DNA of 64,000 nucleotides, from the NCBI RefSeq assembly GCF_001293525.1, contig NZ_BBYR01000085.1, forward strand, positions 16,197 to 80,196, given 5' to 3'. This stretch comes from Pseudideonella sakaiensis (lineage in GTDB: Bacteria > Pseudomonadota > Gammaproteobacteria > Burkholderiales > Burkholderiaceae_C). Positions 16,950-25,381 of this stretch are shown one piece after another. Both the position numbers and the translations under genes were made by a program. Each line of letters begins with the position of its first letter. Position 1 is the stretch's first letter. Below the pieces are notes generated by a model that saw nothing but the letters and a program-made list of their open reading frames with translations, did not search any database and had not been told where the DNA came from.

Positions 16950-18309
16950 TCTTCACCTCTCCACTTTCCTGCACCAGCCAGGTCTGCACCGCGTTGTTGT
17001 GGTAGATCGAGCGCGAGCCGCGGACGGCCCGCAGCTGGCGATAGGTCGGCTGCACGTGGCCGGTCTCGTCGGTGGCCCGGCTCTGGATCAGCGCGGGGCG
17101 GCCGTCCCAGGTCCAGTCGAGCGAGAAGCGCGTCAGGCACTTGCTCATCACCGGCTCCTGCAGGCGCGCCTGCTGCCAGTTGCGGCCGCCGTCGACCGAC
17201 ACGTCGACGCGGCGCAGCCGGCCGCGGCCCGACCAGGCGAGGCCGCTGATCTGGTAGTAGCCCTTGTCGAGCAGCACCTGGCCGCCCGACGGGGTGGTCA
17301 CGACGCTCTTGACCTCCTGGGTGCTGGTGTACTGCCGGTGCAGGCCGTCGGGCATCAGGTCGACGTAGTGGATCACCTCGTCCTTCGCGCCATAGGGCTG
17401 GTCGCCGACCTCGATGCGGCGCAGGTACTTCACCCAGCTCACCCCCTGCACGCCCGGCACCACCAGGCGCAGCGGGTAGCCGTTCTCGGGCCGCAGCATC
17501 TCGCCGTTCTGGCCGTAGGCGACCAGCACCTCCCCGCTCTCGACCAGTTCCATCGGCAGCGTGCGGGTCATGCTCGAGCCGTCGGCGCCCTCGCCGAGCA
17601 CGTAGCGGCCACGGCGGTAGTCCACGCCGCACTGGTCGAGCAGGATCTTCAGCGGCACGCCGGTGAACTCGCTGCAGCTGATCATGCCGTGCGTGTACTG
17701 GCAGGTGGGCACGGCCACGTTGCCCCACTCCATGCCGCTGTTGGCGCCGCACTCGATGAAGTGGAAGCGGCTCACGCTCGGCAGCCGCATCAGCTCGTCC
17801 ATCGTGAAGACCTTCGGCGTGCGCACGATCGCCTCGTCGCTGCCGTTGATCATCAGGCGGTGCCGGCTCGGATCGATGTCCCACCAACCCTGGTGGTGGC
17901 GCTCGAAATGCAGGCCGCTGGGCGTGACGATGCCGAACAGGCTCTGCAGCGGCGCGAAGCTGACGCTGGCCTGCGCCGTCTGCGTCAGGCCCGGGCTCTG
18001 CCGGCGCTGGACGTTGCGTTCGTACTTCGACGGCAGCCCGTAGCCGTCGGTGACCACCGGCTGCCCCAGGCCGGTGCTGTGCGCCGGCAGCGTCAGGATG
18101 GCCGGATCGCCGCCGTCGGGCGGCACCGGCCGGGCCTGCGCGATCGCTGCGGGCACCGCGCCGGCGGCCAGCGCGCCGGCGAAGGCCTGGCGGATGAAGT
18201 CGCGTCGCCCCGCCTTCGCCTCGCGGAAGACCCGGCCGACGCCCGCGGCATCGACGAAGTTCTCGGGCGCCTTGATCAGCCGGCCCGCCGGCCGCTCGTT
18301 CGATCCCAC
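16933..18309 (-). CDS. soxC: Sulfane dehydrogenase molybdenum subunit SoxC
   Basis: SoxC oxidises the sulfane sulfur on SoxY and lets thiosulfate go fully to sulfate. The protein is 458 residues from a GTG start; I chose this codon because AGGAG sits 7 bases upstream. A Tat signal (RR at 35-36, GRRDFIRQAF) lies unusually far in because of a 30-residue leader. The molybdopterin-binding sulfite oxidase core has the Mo-ligand Cys in HFIECGANSG, and a C-terminal Mo-co dimerisation domain follows. It heads the sox operon after an AT-rich gap. Confidence 0.95.
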   Translation of the reverse strand: MGSNERPAGRLIKAPENFVDAAGVGRVFREAKAGRRDFIRQAFAGALAAGAVPAAIAQARPVPPDGGDPAILTLPAHSTGLGQPVVTDGYGLPSKYERNVQRRQSPGLTQTAQASVSFAPLQSLFGIVTPSGLHFERHHQGWWDIDPSRHRLMINGSDEAIVRTPKVFTMDELMRLPSVSRFHFIECGANSGMEWGNVAVPTCQYTHGMISCSEFTGVPLKILLDQCGVDYRRGRYVLGEGADGSSMTRTLPMELVESGEVLVAYGQNGEMLRPENGYPLRLVVPGVQGVSWVKYLRRIEVGDQPYGAKDEVIHYVDLMPDGLHRQYTSTQEVKSVVTTPSGGQVLLDKGYYQISGLAWSGRGRLRRVDVSVDGGRNWQQARLQEPVMSKCLTRFSLDWTWDGRPALIQSRATDETGHVQPTYRQLRAVRGSRSIYHNNAVQTWLVQESGEVKNVQLS

Positions 18310-18480
18310 AGCCTCTCCTGGTTGCCGTCCGGGGCGCCTGCCCCGAAGCAGGCGCCACGACATCTATGCATTAAACCGAATATTAGCTTTTACCGATGTT
18401 ATGGCGCTCGGTGTTTTCCCGCAGATCGCCCCCGACCTCTCATGAGCCTCGGCCGTCGCCCGAGGCGACGGCACGCCGGC
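18310..18480 (-). promoter_or_regulatory. AT-rich leader and likely promoter region of the sox operon
   Basis: This 171-bp gap separates the DsrE-like gene from soxC. Positions 18360-18410 are far more AT-rich than the surroundings, contain GAATATT and TTAAAC tracts, and share GACATCTA and a TTTTA block with the region around the palindrome at 19800. I could not fix -35 and -10 boxes. Confidence 0.45.
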
Positions 18481-18894
18481 TCAGGGCTTGATGTAGGCGT
18501 AGCCCTGGACCTGCAGCTTCGTCAGCCGGACCACGCCGGACGGCGTGAACTCCGCCTCCTGGATGAACTGCTCCTTCTTCAGGTTGCGGTTCTTCAGCGT
18601 CAGCTCGCAGATCTCGAAGCGCACGCCGCGCGCGTTCAACGCGGCCACCGGGCCCGCGAAGGCGCTGCCGTTGGCATCCTTCGCGCCCTCGAGCAGGAAG
18701 TCGACGCCCTGGGCGTGGGTCACCACCGTGATCTTCGCGCCCGGGTCCGTGTCGAGGTGGTTGCGGATGTTGCGCAGGCCCTTGAGGGCCTGCGTGGCCG
18801 TGTCGTCGATGTGGTAGACGACCCGGTCCTGCGCCCACGAGAGGGCGGAACTGGCGGCCAGCGCGAGGGCGATGAGGGTGCTGCGGATGCGCAT
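18481..18894 (-). CDS. Periplasmic DsrE/DsrF-like protein of the sox cluster
   Basis: The 137-residue protein has a signal peptide (IRSTLIALALAASSALSWAQ) and a DsrE-like fold: a VVYHID start strand, an ALKGLRNIRNHLDTDPG helix and a VVTHAQGVDFLLEGA segment. DsrE-type proteins bind or transfer sulfur; in this one only a single Cys (FEICEL) is visible, in the segment after VRF. The start at 18894 has GGAAGGA 7 bases upstream. It is a usual companion of betaproteobacterial sox clusters, and lies 77 bp after the ArsR gene. Confidence 0.85.
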   Translation of the reverse strand: MRIRSTLIALALAASSALSWAQDRVVYHIDDTATQALKGLRNIRNHLDTDPGAKITVVTHAQGVDFLLEGAKDANGSAFAGPVAALNARGVRFEICELTLKNRNLKKEQFIQEAEFTPSGVVRLTKLQVQGYAYIKP

Positions 18895-18971
18895 GCGTCG
18901 GTCCTTCCGGAAAGGCTCGGCCCACGAGGGGCCGGGTTGCGGGTCACGGGCGGCGGCGCACCCGCTCCAAG

Positions 18972-19325
18972 TCAGCGGCGCCCGGGCAGCAGCCGTTCGT
19001 CCGGCGGCAGATTCTCCTCGCCACCCATCTCGATGGCCACCTGCGAGCACACCGCGCGGCACAGCGCGGCCACCCGTTCGCTCTGCAGCCGGTAGAAGAT
19101 CTGCGTGCCGTCGCGGCGCCGGCCGAGCACGCCGGCGCGGTACAGCGTCGACAGGTGCTGCGACATGTTGGGCTGCGTGGTGTCGATCGCCTCCAGCAGC
19201 TCGGAGACGTTCTTCTCGCCATTGCAGACGGTGCTGATGATCTTCAGGCGGATCGGCGTCGACAGCAGCGCAAAGACCTCCGCTGCCGACTCGAACACCG
19301 CATCCGCTTCCTCGTCGCGCCCCAC
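18972..19325 (-). CDS. ArsR/SmtB-family regulator, likely sulfur-responsive repressor of the sox cluster
   Basis: The 117-residue protein has a single winged-helix domain with the recognition region TTQPNMSQHLSTLYRAGVLG and wing GRRRDGTQIFYRL. The GTG start is chosen because GGGAGG lies 5 bases upstream. Cysteines at 34, 89 and 93 could form a disulfide or tetrasulfide switch, as in the SqrR/BigR/SoxR sulfur sensors of this family. The spacing (55 or 59) is shorter than the 66 I recall for those proteins. It is probably transcribed with the upstream cytochrome c gene from the palindrome-bearing promoter and represses the cluster without sulfane sulfur (inference). Confidence 0.85.
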   Translation of the reverse strand: MGRDEEADAVFESAAEVFALLSTPIRLKIISTVCNGEKNVSELLEAIDTTQPNMSQHLSTLYRAGVLGRRRDGTQIFYRLQSERVAALCRAVCSQVAIEMGGEENLPPDERLLPGRR

Positions 19326-19431
19326 GGGGCCTCCCTTCGCCGCGACACCGGTGCCTGCCGGCCTGCTGGCGCTCAGTGTCGGTGGTGATCGCGGTTCTGC
19401 GCCCGGCAACGCCGTCACGCGTCGGCTCGGC

Positions 19432-19743
19432 TCACCGGGCTCCGCCCAGCACCCAGGTGGCGAGCGTCGTCGCATCCGCCTCGGCGAGCTGCGGCTGGGC
19501 GGGCATCGGCACGGGGCCCCACTTGCCGGCACCGCCTTTGCGGATGCTCTCGCTCAGTGCGGCGGCGGCGTCCTTCTGCCCGGCATACTTCTTGGCCACG
19601 TCCTGGAAGGCCGGGCCGACCAGCTTCCGGTCGACCGCATGGCAGGCCATGCAGGCGTTCTTCGTCGCCAGCTCGGTGCTGGCACCGGCCGGCGCGGCGA
19701 AGGCCGACAGGGCCAGGAGGGACGAGGCAAGGACGAGACGCAC
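19432..19743 (-). CDS. Small periplasmic class I cytochrome c
   Basis: The 103-residue precursor has a signal peptide (LVLASSLLALSAFAAPAGAS) and one heme site CMACH, with a distal Met in PVPMPAQPQL. This is the compact c551/c552 type; it strongly resembles the C-terminal heme domain of SoxD (shared VGPAF, KYAG and IPMPAQ-like segments). It is a plausible electron acceptor for SoxCD or SoxAX. It is the first gene after the palindromic operator and lies 106 bp upstream of the ArsR gene. Confidence 0.9.
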   Translation of the reverse strand: MRLVLASSLLALSAFAAPAGASTELATKNACMACHAVDRKLVGPAFQDVAKKYAGQKDAAAALSESIRKGGAGKWGPVPMPAQPQLAEADATTLATWVLGGAR

Positions 19744-19799
19744 GACGGACCTTTCGAGATGCTCAGGCGCGCCAGGGCACCCCGCCCTGACATCTACTT

Positions 19800-19815
19800 A
19801 TCAGCATATGCTGAT
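19800..19815. promoter_or_regulatory. Perfect 16-bp palindrome, likely ArsR-family operator
   Basis: The sequence ATCAGCATATGCTGAT is its own reverse complement and lies 57 bp upstream of the cytochrome c start in an AT-rich island. Related sequences precede soxB (13 of 16) and soxY (11 of 16). Best candidate for autoregulation by the ArsR protein. Confidence 0.6.
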
Positions 19816-19861
19816 TTTTAGCGTCGGCGCCTGGGGTTGTCCCTAGGTCCGGCTCCGCGGC

Positions 19862-20839
19862 TCAGCGCCGCGACGGGGCCTGCTCCATCAGCAGGTAGGT
19901 GTTGTAGGCGTTCATGCGGTTGGCGGCGCGGAACAGCGGCAGGTGGTCGAAGCGCGACCAGTCCGCACGGGCATAGGCGTCCTCGAAGGGCTCCATCGCG
20001 GCCGCCGCCTCGCCCATCGCCTGGCGCAGGAAGACGAGGTAGTCGAGCGTCAGCTGCAGGTCCTCCCCCGGGCGGACCGAGACCTCCCCGTGGCCGGGCA
20101 CCATGATCGCCGGCCGGTCCTCCAGCATGCGGCGCAGCGTCGCGATCCAGCGCTCGCTGTCGGCCTGGCCGACGAAGGGAATCCGGCCGCGGAACACCAG
20201 ATCGCCCGCGAACAGGACGCGCCGTCGCTGCGCGAGCACCACCAGGTCCTCGGGCGTGTGCGCCGGCCCGGCGTGGCGGATCAGGAAGCGGTCGTCGCCG
20301 AGCGCGATCTCGGTGTCGGCCTCGATCCAGCGATCCGCCGGCGTGAGGCGGGTGTTTCCGTCGACCCAGGGCGCCAGTTCCTCCCGGCTCGCCTGCAGCC
20401 GCAGCGCCGCCGTGTCGGAATGCAGATAGGCCCGCCCCGCCGCATGTGCGATCACCTCGGCTCCGGCGTCGCGGAAGACCTGCAGGCCGTAGATGTGGTC
20501 GGCGTGGTAGTGCGTCACGACGACGTGGCGCAGGGGCTGCCGCGTGACGCGGCGGATCTCGGCCAGCAGTTCCCGCGCGAGCACCGGCGAGCCCAGCGCG
20601 TCGACCAGCAGCACGCCGTCGCCGGTGACGACGAAGGCCGCGTTGGAGATGAAGTTGCGGTTCGCCGCCGAGCCGAGCGCGGCCTCGCCCTGGACGAACC
20701 AGGTGCCGGGCGCGACCTCGCGGGCCTGCAGCGACGCCGCGCGGGCGCGCCTCGGGAAGCCGGCGACGCCGCCGGCGGCCAGCAGCAGCAGCGCGCGGCG
20801 CAGCCGCTGCACGGCGTCTGGATCGGAAGGGGCGTTCAT
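19862..20839 (-). CDS. MBL-fold metallohydrolase, SoxH-like
   Basis: The 325-residue protein has an N-terminal hydrophobic signal segment (RALLLLAAGGVAGF), then a metallo-beta-lactamase fold with THYHADH, a further Asp in FAGDLVF and His in VPGHGE. It resembles SoxH of sox clusters and the quinoprotein-relay zinc hydrolases, both of unproven substrate. It is encoded upstream of the cytochrome c/ArsR unit and divergent from soxE. The start ATG at 20839 is preceded by the AT-rich divergent promoter region. Confidence 0.87.
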   Translation of the reverse strand: MNAPSDPDAVQRLRRALLLLAAGGVAGFPRRARAASLQAREVAPGTWFVQGEAALGSAANRNFISNAAFVVTGDGVLLVDALGSPVLARELLAEIRRVTRQPLRHVVVTHYHADHIYGLQVFRDAGAEVIAHAAGRAYLHSDTAALRLQASREELAPWVDGNTRLTPADRWIEADTEIALGDDRFLIRHAGPAHTPEDLVVLAQRRRVLFAGDLVFRGRIPFVGQADSERWIATLRRMLEDRPAIMVPGHGEVSVRPGEDLQLTLDYLVFLRQAMGEAAAAMEPFEDAYARADWSRFDHLPLFRAANRMNAYNTYLLMEQAPSRR

Positions 20840-20959
20840 TGGTAAAAACGCTCAATTGGCATTCTTCAATATAAGCCAGAATTAATTCAAAAGGAGAGCG
20901 GGTCGACCCGCCCCTGCGCCCACGCCGCAGCGCCGACCCCCACCTTCGAGGAGACTTCG
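20840..20959. promoter_or_regulatory. Divergent promoter region between SoxH-like and soxE genes
   Basis: An AT-rich block at 20841-20890 holds an inverted repeat ATTCT (20861-20865) / AGAAT (20878-20882) and an adjoining perfect palindrome GAATTAATTC (20879-20888). It is in the only control region of the SoxH-like gene and soxEF. No clear match to the 19800 palindrome. Confidence 0.45.
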
Positions 20960-21304
20960 ATGACCCCCCGCCCGGCCCGCTTCGGCCCGCCCCTGCTCGC
21001 CCTGCTGCTGGCCGTTCCGGCCGTGCAGGCCCAATCGACGGCGTCGACCGCGTCGTCCGATGCCTCGCGCGGCCGCGAGCTCGCGGCCACCTGCGCCAAC
21101 TGCCATGGCACCGGCGGGCGCGCCCGCGGCGAGATGCGGCCGCTGGCAGGGATGCCGCCGCAGGCCATGCTGGCCATGCTCGACGCCTACCGCAAGGGCA
21201 CGCTGCCCGCGACGATCATGCACCAGATCGCCAAGGGCTACACCGAGGAACAACTGGGCCTGGTGGCGGCCTGGTTCGGCAGCCAGCCGGCCGCCACGCG
21301 TTGA
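20960..21304 (+). CDS. soxE: Monoheme cytochrome c, flavocytochrome c sulfide dehydrogenase partner (SoxE/FccA-like)
   Basis: The 114-residue precursor has a signal peptide and a single heme motif CANCHG with the FccA-type context GGRARGEMRPLAGMPPQAM. It is the cytochrome partner that takes electrons from the adjacent flavoprotein. GAGGAG lies upstream of the ATG. The gene ends 12 bp before the soxF ATG, so the two subunits are co-translated. Confidence 0.9.
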   Translation: MTPRPARFGPPLLALLLAVPAVQAQSTASTASSDASRGRELAATCANCHGTGGRARGEMRPLAGMPPQAMLAMLDAYRKGTLPATIMHQIAKGYTEEQLGLVAAWFGSQPAATR

Positions 21305-21315
21305 AGGAGGCCGCG

Positions 21316-22605
21316 ATGGAACATGCACGCACGATGGGCCGCCGCCGCCTGCTGGGGGCGACGGCCGCCTGGAGCGGTCTGGCCGCGGCTGGCCTTGCCG
21401 GCTGCGCGACACCGCCGGCAGGCGGCGCCGTGGGCCGGGTGGTGGTGGTCGGAGGCGGCTTCGGCGGCTCCACCGCCGCCCGCTACCTGCGCCTGTGGGA
21501 CCCGGGCATCGCGGTGACGCTGGTCGAGCGCCAGCCCCGCTTCGTGTCCTGTCCGATCAGCAACCTCGTGGTCGGCGGCTTTCGCCGGCTGGAGGACGTC
21601 ACGCTCGGCTACGACGGCCTGCGCGCCCAGGGCGTCGAGGTGGTCCAGGGCGAGGTGGTGGCGATCGACGCCGCCGCGCGGCAGGTACGCCTGGCCGGGG
21701 GACGCAGCCTGCCCTACGACCGCCTGGTGCTGTCGCCGGGGGTCGACTTCCTGTGGGACGCGATCGGCGGGCTGCAGCAGGCGGTCGACCGCGGCGAGGT
21801 GATGCACGCCTGGAAGGCGGGGCCGCAGACGCTGGCGCTGCGCGCGCGGCTCGAGGCGATGCGCGACGGCGGCGTCTACGCACTGAGCATCCCGAAGTCG
21901 CCCTACCGCTGCCCGCCGGGGCCCTACGAGCGGGCCTGCATGGTCGCTGCCTACTTCAAGCAGCACAAGCCGCGCAGCAAGGTGCTGGTGCTGGACGCGA
22001 ACGCCGAGGTGCAGAGCAAGAAGGCGCTGTTCGAGAAGGCCTTCCGCGAGCACTATGCCGGCCTGCTGGAGTACCGGCCCAACAGCGAGCTGAAGGACGT
22101 GGCCGGCTCGACCGCCCGCCTCGAGTTCGAGGACGTGCGCGCCGATGTGCTGAACGTGGTGCCGATCCAGCGCGCGGCCGACATCGCCCGCAGCACCGGC
22201 CTGGTGAACGTCAACCAGCGCTGGGTGGGCGTGAACTGGCAGACCATGGAAAGCCAGGTCGCCCAGGGCATCCACGTGCTCGGTGACGCCACCTTCAGTG
22301 CGCCGCTGATGCCCAAGAGCGGCCACATGGCGAACCAGCACGCCAAGGTCGCCGCGGCCGCGATCGTGCGGGCGCTGCGCGGCGAGCCCCCGCCGGCCGC
22401 CCCGGTGGTGATGAACACCTGCTACAGCTTCGTCACGCCACGCGACGTGATCCACGTCGCCAGCGTGCACCAGTACGACGCGGCCGAGAAGACCTTCAGG
22501 ACCGTGCCCGGCTCGGGCGGCGTGTCGGCGGCCGCCACCGAGCAGGAAGGCCGCTATGCGCTGAGCTGGGCAGACAACATCTGGGCGGACATGCTGGCCG
22601 TCTGA
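21316..22605 (+). CDS. soxF: Sulfide-oxidising flavoprotein SoxF (FccB-type)
   Basis: The 429-residue flavoprotein oxidises sulfide or enhances Sox activity in the periplasm. The ATG at 21316 is preceded by AAGGAGG, which decides the start. A Tat-type signal (GRRRLLGATAAW) runs into a lipobox-like LAGC (Cys30), so it could be membrane-anchored. The FAD motif VVVVGGGFGGSTAA is followed by FVSCPISN, where Cys79 corresponds to the Cys that binds FAD covalently in FccB. Redox Cys are in YRCPPGPYE and NTCYSF. It forms a complex with SoxE. Confidence 0.93.
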   Translation: MEHARTMGRRRLLGATAAWSGLAAAGLAGCATPPAGGAVGRVVVVGGGFGGSTAARYLRLWDPGIAVTLVERQPRFVSCPISNLVVGGFRRLEDVTLGYDGLRAQGVEVVQGEVVAIDAAARQVRLAGGRSLPYDRLVLSPGVDFLWDAIGGLQQAVDRGEVMHAWKAGPQTLALRARLEAMRDGGVYALSIPKSPYRCPPGPYERACMVAAYFKQHKPRSKVLVLDANAEVQSKKALFEKAFREHYAGLLEYRPNSELKDVAGSTARLEFEDVRADVLNVVPIQRAADIARSTGLVNVNQRWVGVNWQTMESQVAQGIHVLGDATFSAPLMPKSGHMANQHAKVAAAAIVRALRGEPPPAAPVVMNTCYSFVTPRDVIHVASVHQYDAAEKTFRTVPGSGGVSAAATEQEGRYALSWADNIWADMLAV

Positions 22606-22614
22606 ACGGAGACG

Positions 22615-22670
22615 GCGCCCTCCCCGTCCCCCGCGCGCGCCGCGCCGGGACGGGCCAGCGGGGGAGGGCC
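22615..22670. terminator. GC-rich hairpin after soxF
   Basis: CCCTCCCC and GGGGAGGG arms can pair over a GC-rich loop just after the soxEF operon. No T-run; a 3'-end structure or Rho-type stop is possible. Confidence 0.3.
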
Positions 22671-22750
22671 GCCGTGGCGCCCGGCGGCCGGACGTGCGGA
22701 CTGCGCCCGCCTGTGTCACGATGCGGTGTCGTCCGTCCGGGGTTGTCGTC

Positions 22751-23131
22751 ATGAACGTGGCCGAGCGCATCCGCCAGCTGGGTTTTCGCAAGTGGTACAA
22801 GCGCGAGCTGCTGTCGGGCCATGCCCACCTCGTGCTGACGCTGTGCTGCGTGGTCGGCGTGTTCGCCGCCTTCGAGGCCTACCACGAGGTCCAGCCGACC
22901 TCGGAGCGGATGATCGACGTGCTGTCGATCCTGGTCTGCGCGGCGGTGGGGCTGTGGTCGATCCGGCGCTACCTCTACCTGCTGATGCACGCCGAATCGC
23001 TCGCGAACCAGGCCGTCTGCCGGCGCTGCGACGCCTACGCGCGCTTCGACATCGAACAGGTCGGCGGCAACGGCCGCTGGCTGCGCCTGCGCTGCCGGCA
23101 GTGCGGGAACGGCTGGACGATGGAGGATTGA
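22751..23131 (+). CDS. Small membrane protein with C-terminal zinc ribbon, function unknown
   Basis: The 126-residue protein has a basic N-terminus (RIRQLGFRKWYKRELLSG), two membrane segments (about residues 26-43 and 56-78), and a C-terminal zinc ribbon with CRRC and CRQC pairs (about residues 92-120). It looks like a conserved uncharacterised protein of Burkholderiales. The ATG at 22751 begins the conserved MNVAERIR segment. It is monocistronic; nothing nearby suggests a role. Confidence 0.78.
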   Translation: MNVAERIRQLGFRKWYKRELLSGHAHLVLTLCCVVGVFAAFEAYHEVQPTSERMIDVLSILVCAAVGLWSIRRYLYLLMHAESLANQAVCRRCDAYARFDIEQVGGNGRWLRLRCRQCGNGWTMED

Positions 23132-23239
23132 CCCGCCGGCCAAGCCGAGACCCTCCATCCCCCGCCTCGGCGCCGACCCGGCCGCCCTCTTCCGCCTTCG
23201 CTCTCGAACCGCCCTCCGCACGAACCCGCGGACCGCCCC

Positions 23240-25381
23240 TCACGCCTCCACGAACGCCGAATCCGCGAACGCCAGGTTCTGCGGCCGCTCCTCGTCGTCG
23301 CTGGCCCACAGCGTCATCACCCGCGCCGGCATCGGCTTCGCGAACAGGAAGCCCTGCAGCTCGTCGCAGCGCAGCTGCGTCAGCACCTCCCGCTGCGCCT
23401 GCGTCTCCACGCCCTCGGCCACCACCCGCAATCCCAGCGAATGGGCCAGCCGCACCACCGCCTCCACGATCGCCCGCGCGTCCGCGCTCGTCTCCAGGTC
23501 CTGCACGAAGGAGCGGTCGATCTTCAGCTCCGTCGTGCGCAACTGCCTCAGGTAGGACAGGCTCGAGTAACCCGTCCCGAAATCGTCGATCGACACCTTC
23601 ACGCCGATGCGCCCCAGGTTCTCCACCACGCGCAGCGTCGATTCCGAATCCTCCATCGCCATCGACTCCGTGATCTCGAAGGTCAGCAGCGTCGGCTCCA
23701 GCCGCTCGCGCTGCAGCGCCCGCTGGATCCGCGGCACCAGGTCGTCCTGGCGCAGCTGGTGCACCGACAGGTTGATCGAGGTGCGCAGCCGCAGCCCCTG
23801 GTCCAGCCAGCTGCGCATCTGGCGACAGGCCTCCTCGATGACCCAGAAGCCCAGCGGCCCGATCAGCCCGAAACGCTCCGCCACCGGGATGAAGGCCCCC
23901 GGCGGAATCAGCCCGCGCGTCGGATGGCGCCAGCGCAGCAGCGCCTCGACCCCGCTGATGCGCCCGCCCCGCGTGCCGATCTTCGGCTGGTAGTGGAGCT
24001 CCAGCTGCCCGCCCGCCTGCAGCGCGTGCCGCAGCTCCGTCTGCAGCTCCAGCTGTTCGCGCACCCCGGCGTTCATGTGCGGTTCGAAGAACGCGAAGCC
24101 GGCACCGCCGGCGCGCTTGGCCGCATACATCGCGGCATCGGCATGCGCCAGCAGCTGCTCCCGCGGCCCGTTGGCCGGGAACATCGCGATGCCGATCGAG
24201 CAGCTCAGCCGCACCTCGTGCTCACCGAAGGCCAGCGGCGTGCCCAGCGCGTCGATCACCCGCTGGGCCACCTGCGCCGCCGACGTCGTGTCCGGATCCG
24301 CATCCAGCAGCATCACGAACTCGTCGCCGCCCACCCGGGCCACGGTGTCGGTGCGGCCGGCACAGCCGAGGATGCGCTGCGCCACGCTCTGCAGCACGCG
24401 GTCGCCCAGCGCATGGCCGAAGGAATCGTTGACCGGCTTGAAGCCGTCCAGGTCGATGAACAGCACCGCCAGCCCGAGCCGGTCCTCGGTGCAGCGGGCC
24501 ACCGCCGAGCTCACGCGGTCGTCGAACAGCAGGCGGTTCGGCAGCCCCGTCAGCGCGTCGCGGAAGGCGATCTGCTGCAGCTCGTCGTTGGCCGACCTCA
24601 GCGAGGCTGCCAGGCGCTCCGTCTTGCTCTGCATCCGTGCATCGATCGTCGCCGTCAGCACCGTGAAGGTCAGCAGCAGGAAGGCCGCGATCGCGACCAG
24701 CACGCCCAGCCGATCGCCCGCCAGGTCCCCGGCGCTCAGGCACAGGCTGCCCTCGACGAAGCCCGCCGCCGCCATGCCGGTGTAATGCATGCCGCAGATC
24801 GCCGCGCCCATCACCAGCGCCGCCACCACCTGCCACACCGCGGCCGCGCGCCGCCCCAGGCCGCGCATCCAGAAGAAGATCAGCAGCGCCACCGCCGACG
24901 CGCTGACCGCGATCGCCGCCGACGCGCCCACCAGCCGCCAGTCCCAGCGGATGCCGGGGGCCATCTCCATCGCCGCCATGCCGGTGTAGTGCATCACGCA
25001 GATGCCGGCGCCCATCGACAGCGCGCCCACGCCCAGCGACAGCGCCGTCAGCCGCGGCCGGCTGGCGATCTGCAGCGCGATCCCCGACACCACCACCGCG
25101 GCCACCCCCGACACCCCGGTGATCACGTGGTCGTAGCCGACCTCGATCGGCAGCGACATCGCCAGCATGCCGACGAAATGCATCGCCCAGATGCCGCAGC
25201 CCATCGCCAGCGAGCCGCCGATCCACCAGGCCCGCGCCATCCGGCCTTCCTGGTTGCGCACCCGGTTGGCGAGGTCGAGCGCGACATAGGACGCGTAGGC
25301 CGCGATCAGGTACGACAGCGCGACCACCCCGGGGTGGTAGCTGGTCGCCAGCGTGGCGGAGAGTTCGTTCGTCATCGGCAT
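23240..25381 (-). CDS. MHYT-GGDEF-EAL membrane c-di-GMP signalling protein
   Basis: The 713-residue protein has an MHYT sensor of seven membrane helices (about residues 1-230) with repeated MHFVGM / MHYTGM motifs, then a GGDEF domain with the intact RVGGDEF signature (about 365) and an EAL domain with EALLRW and DDFGTGYSSLSYLRQL. Both catalytic signatures look intact, so it may make or degrade c-di-GMP. MHYT is thought to sense gases or copper. A sigma-28 promoter lies upstream, so it is probably expressed with flagellar genes. The second ATG at 25375 is an alternative start. Confidence 0.93.
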   Translation of the reverse strand: MPMTNELSATLATSYHPGVVALSYLIAAYASYVALDLANRVRNQEGRMARAWWIGGSLAMGCGIWAMHFVGMLAMSLPIEVGYDHVITGVSGVAAVVVSGIALQIASRPRLTALSLGVGALSMGAGICVMHYTGMAAMEMAPGIRWDWRLVGASAAIAVSASAVALLIFFWMRGLGRRAAAVWQVVAALVMGAAICGMHYTGMAAAGFVEGSLCLSAGDLAGDRLGVLVAIAAFLLLTFTVLTATIDARMQSKTERLAASLRSANDELQQIAFRDALTGLPNRLLFDDRVSSAVARCTEDRLGLAVLFIDLDGFKPVNDSFGHALGDRVLQSVAQRILGCAGRTDTVARVGGDEFVMLLDADPDTTSAAQVAQRVIDALGTPLAFGEHEVRLSCSIGIAMFPANGPREQLLAHADAAMYAAKRAGGAGFAFFEPHMNAGVREQLELQTELRHALQAGGQLELHYQPKIGTRGGRISGVEALLRWRHPTRGLIPPGAFIPVAERFGLIGPLGFWVIEEACRQMRSWLDQGLRLRTSINLSVHQLRQDDLVPRIQRALQRERLEPTLLTFEITESMAMEDSESTLRVVENLGRIGVKVSIDDFGTGYSSLSYLRQLRTTELKIDRSFVQDLETSADARAIVEAVVRLAHSLGLRVVAEGVETQAQREVLTQLRCDELQGFLFAKPMPARVMTLWASDDEERPQNLAFADSAFVEA

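Noticed and set aside
20861..20882. ATTC-N-GAAT operator of SqrR type between SoxH-like and soxE genes
   Set aside because: The arms are 14 bases apart, not the eight I recall for SqrR sites; kept only as a general inverted repeat.
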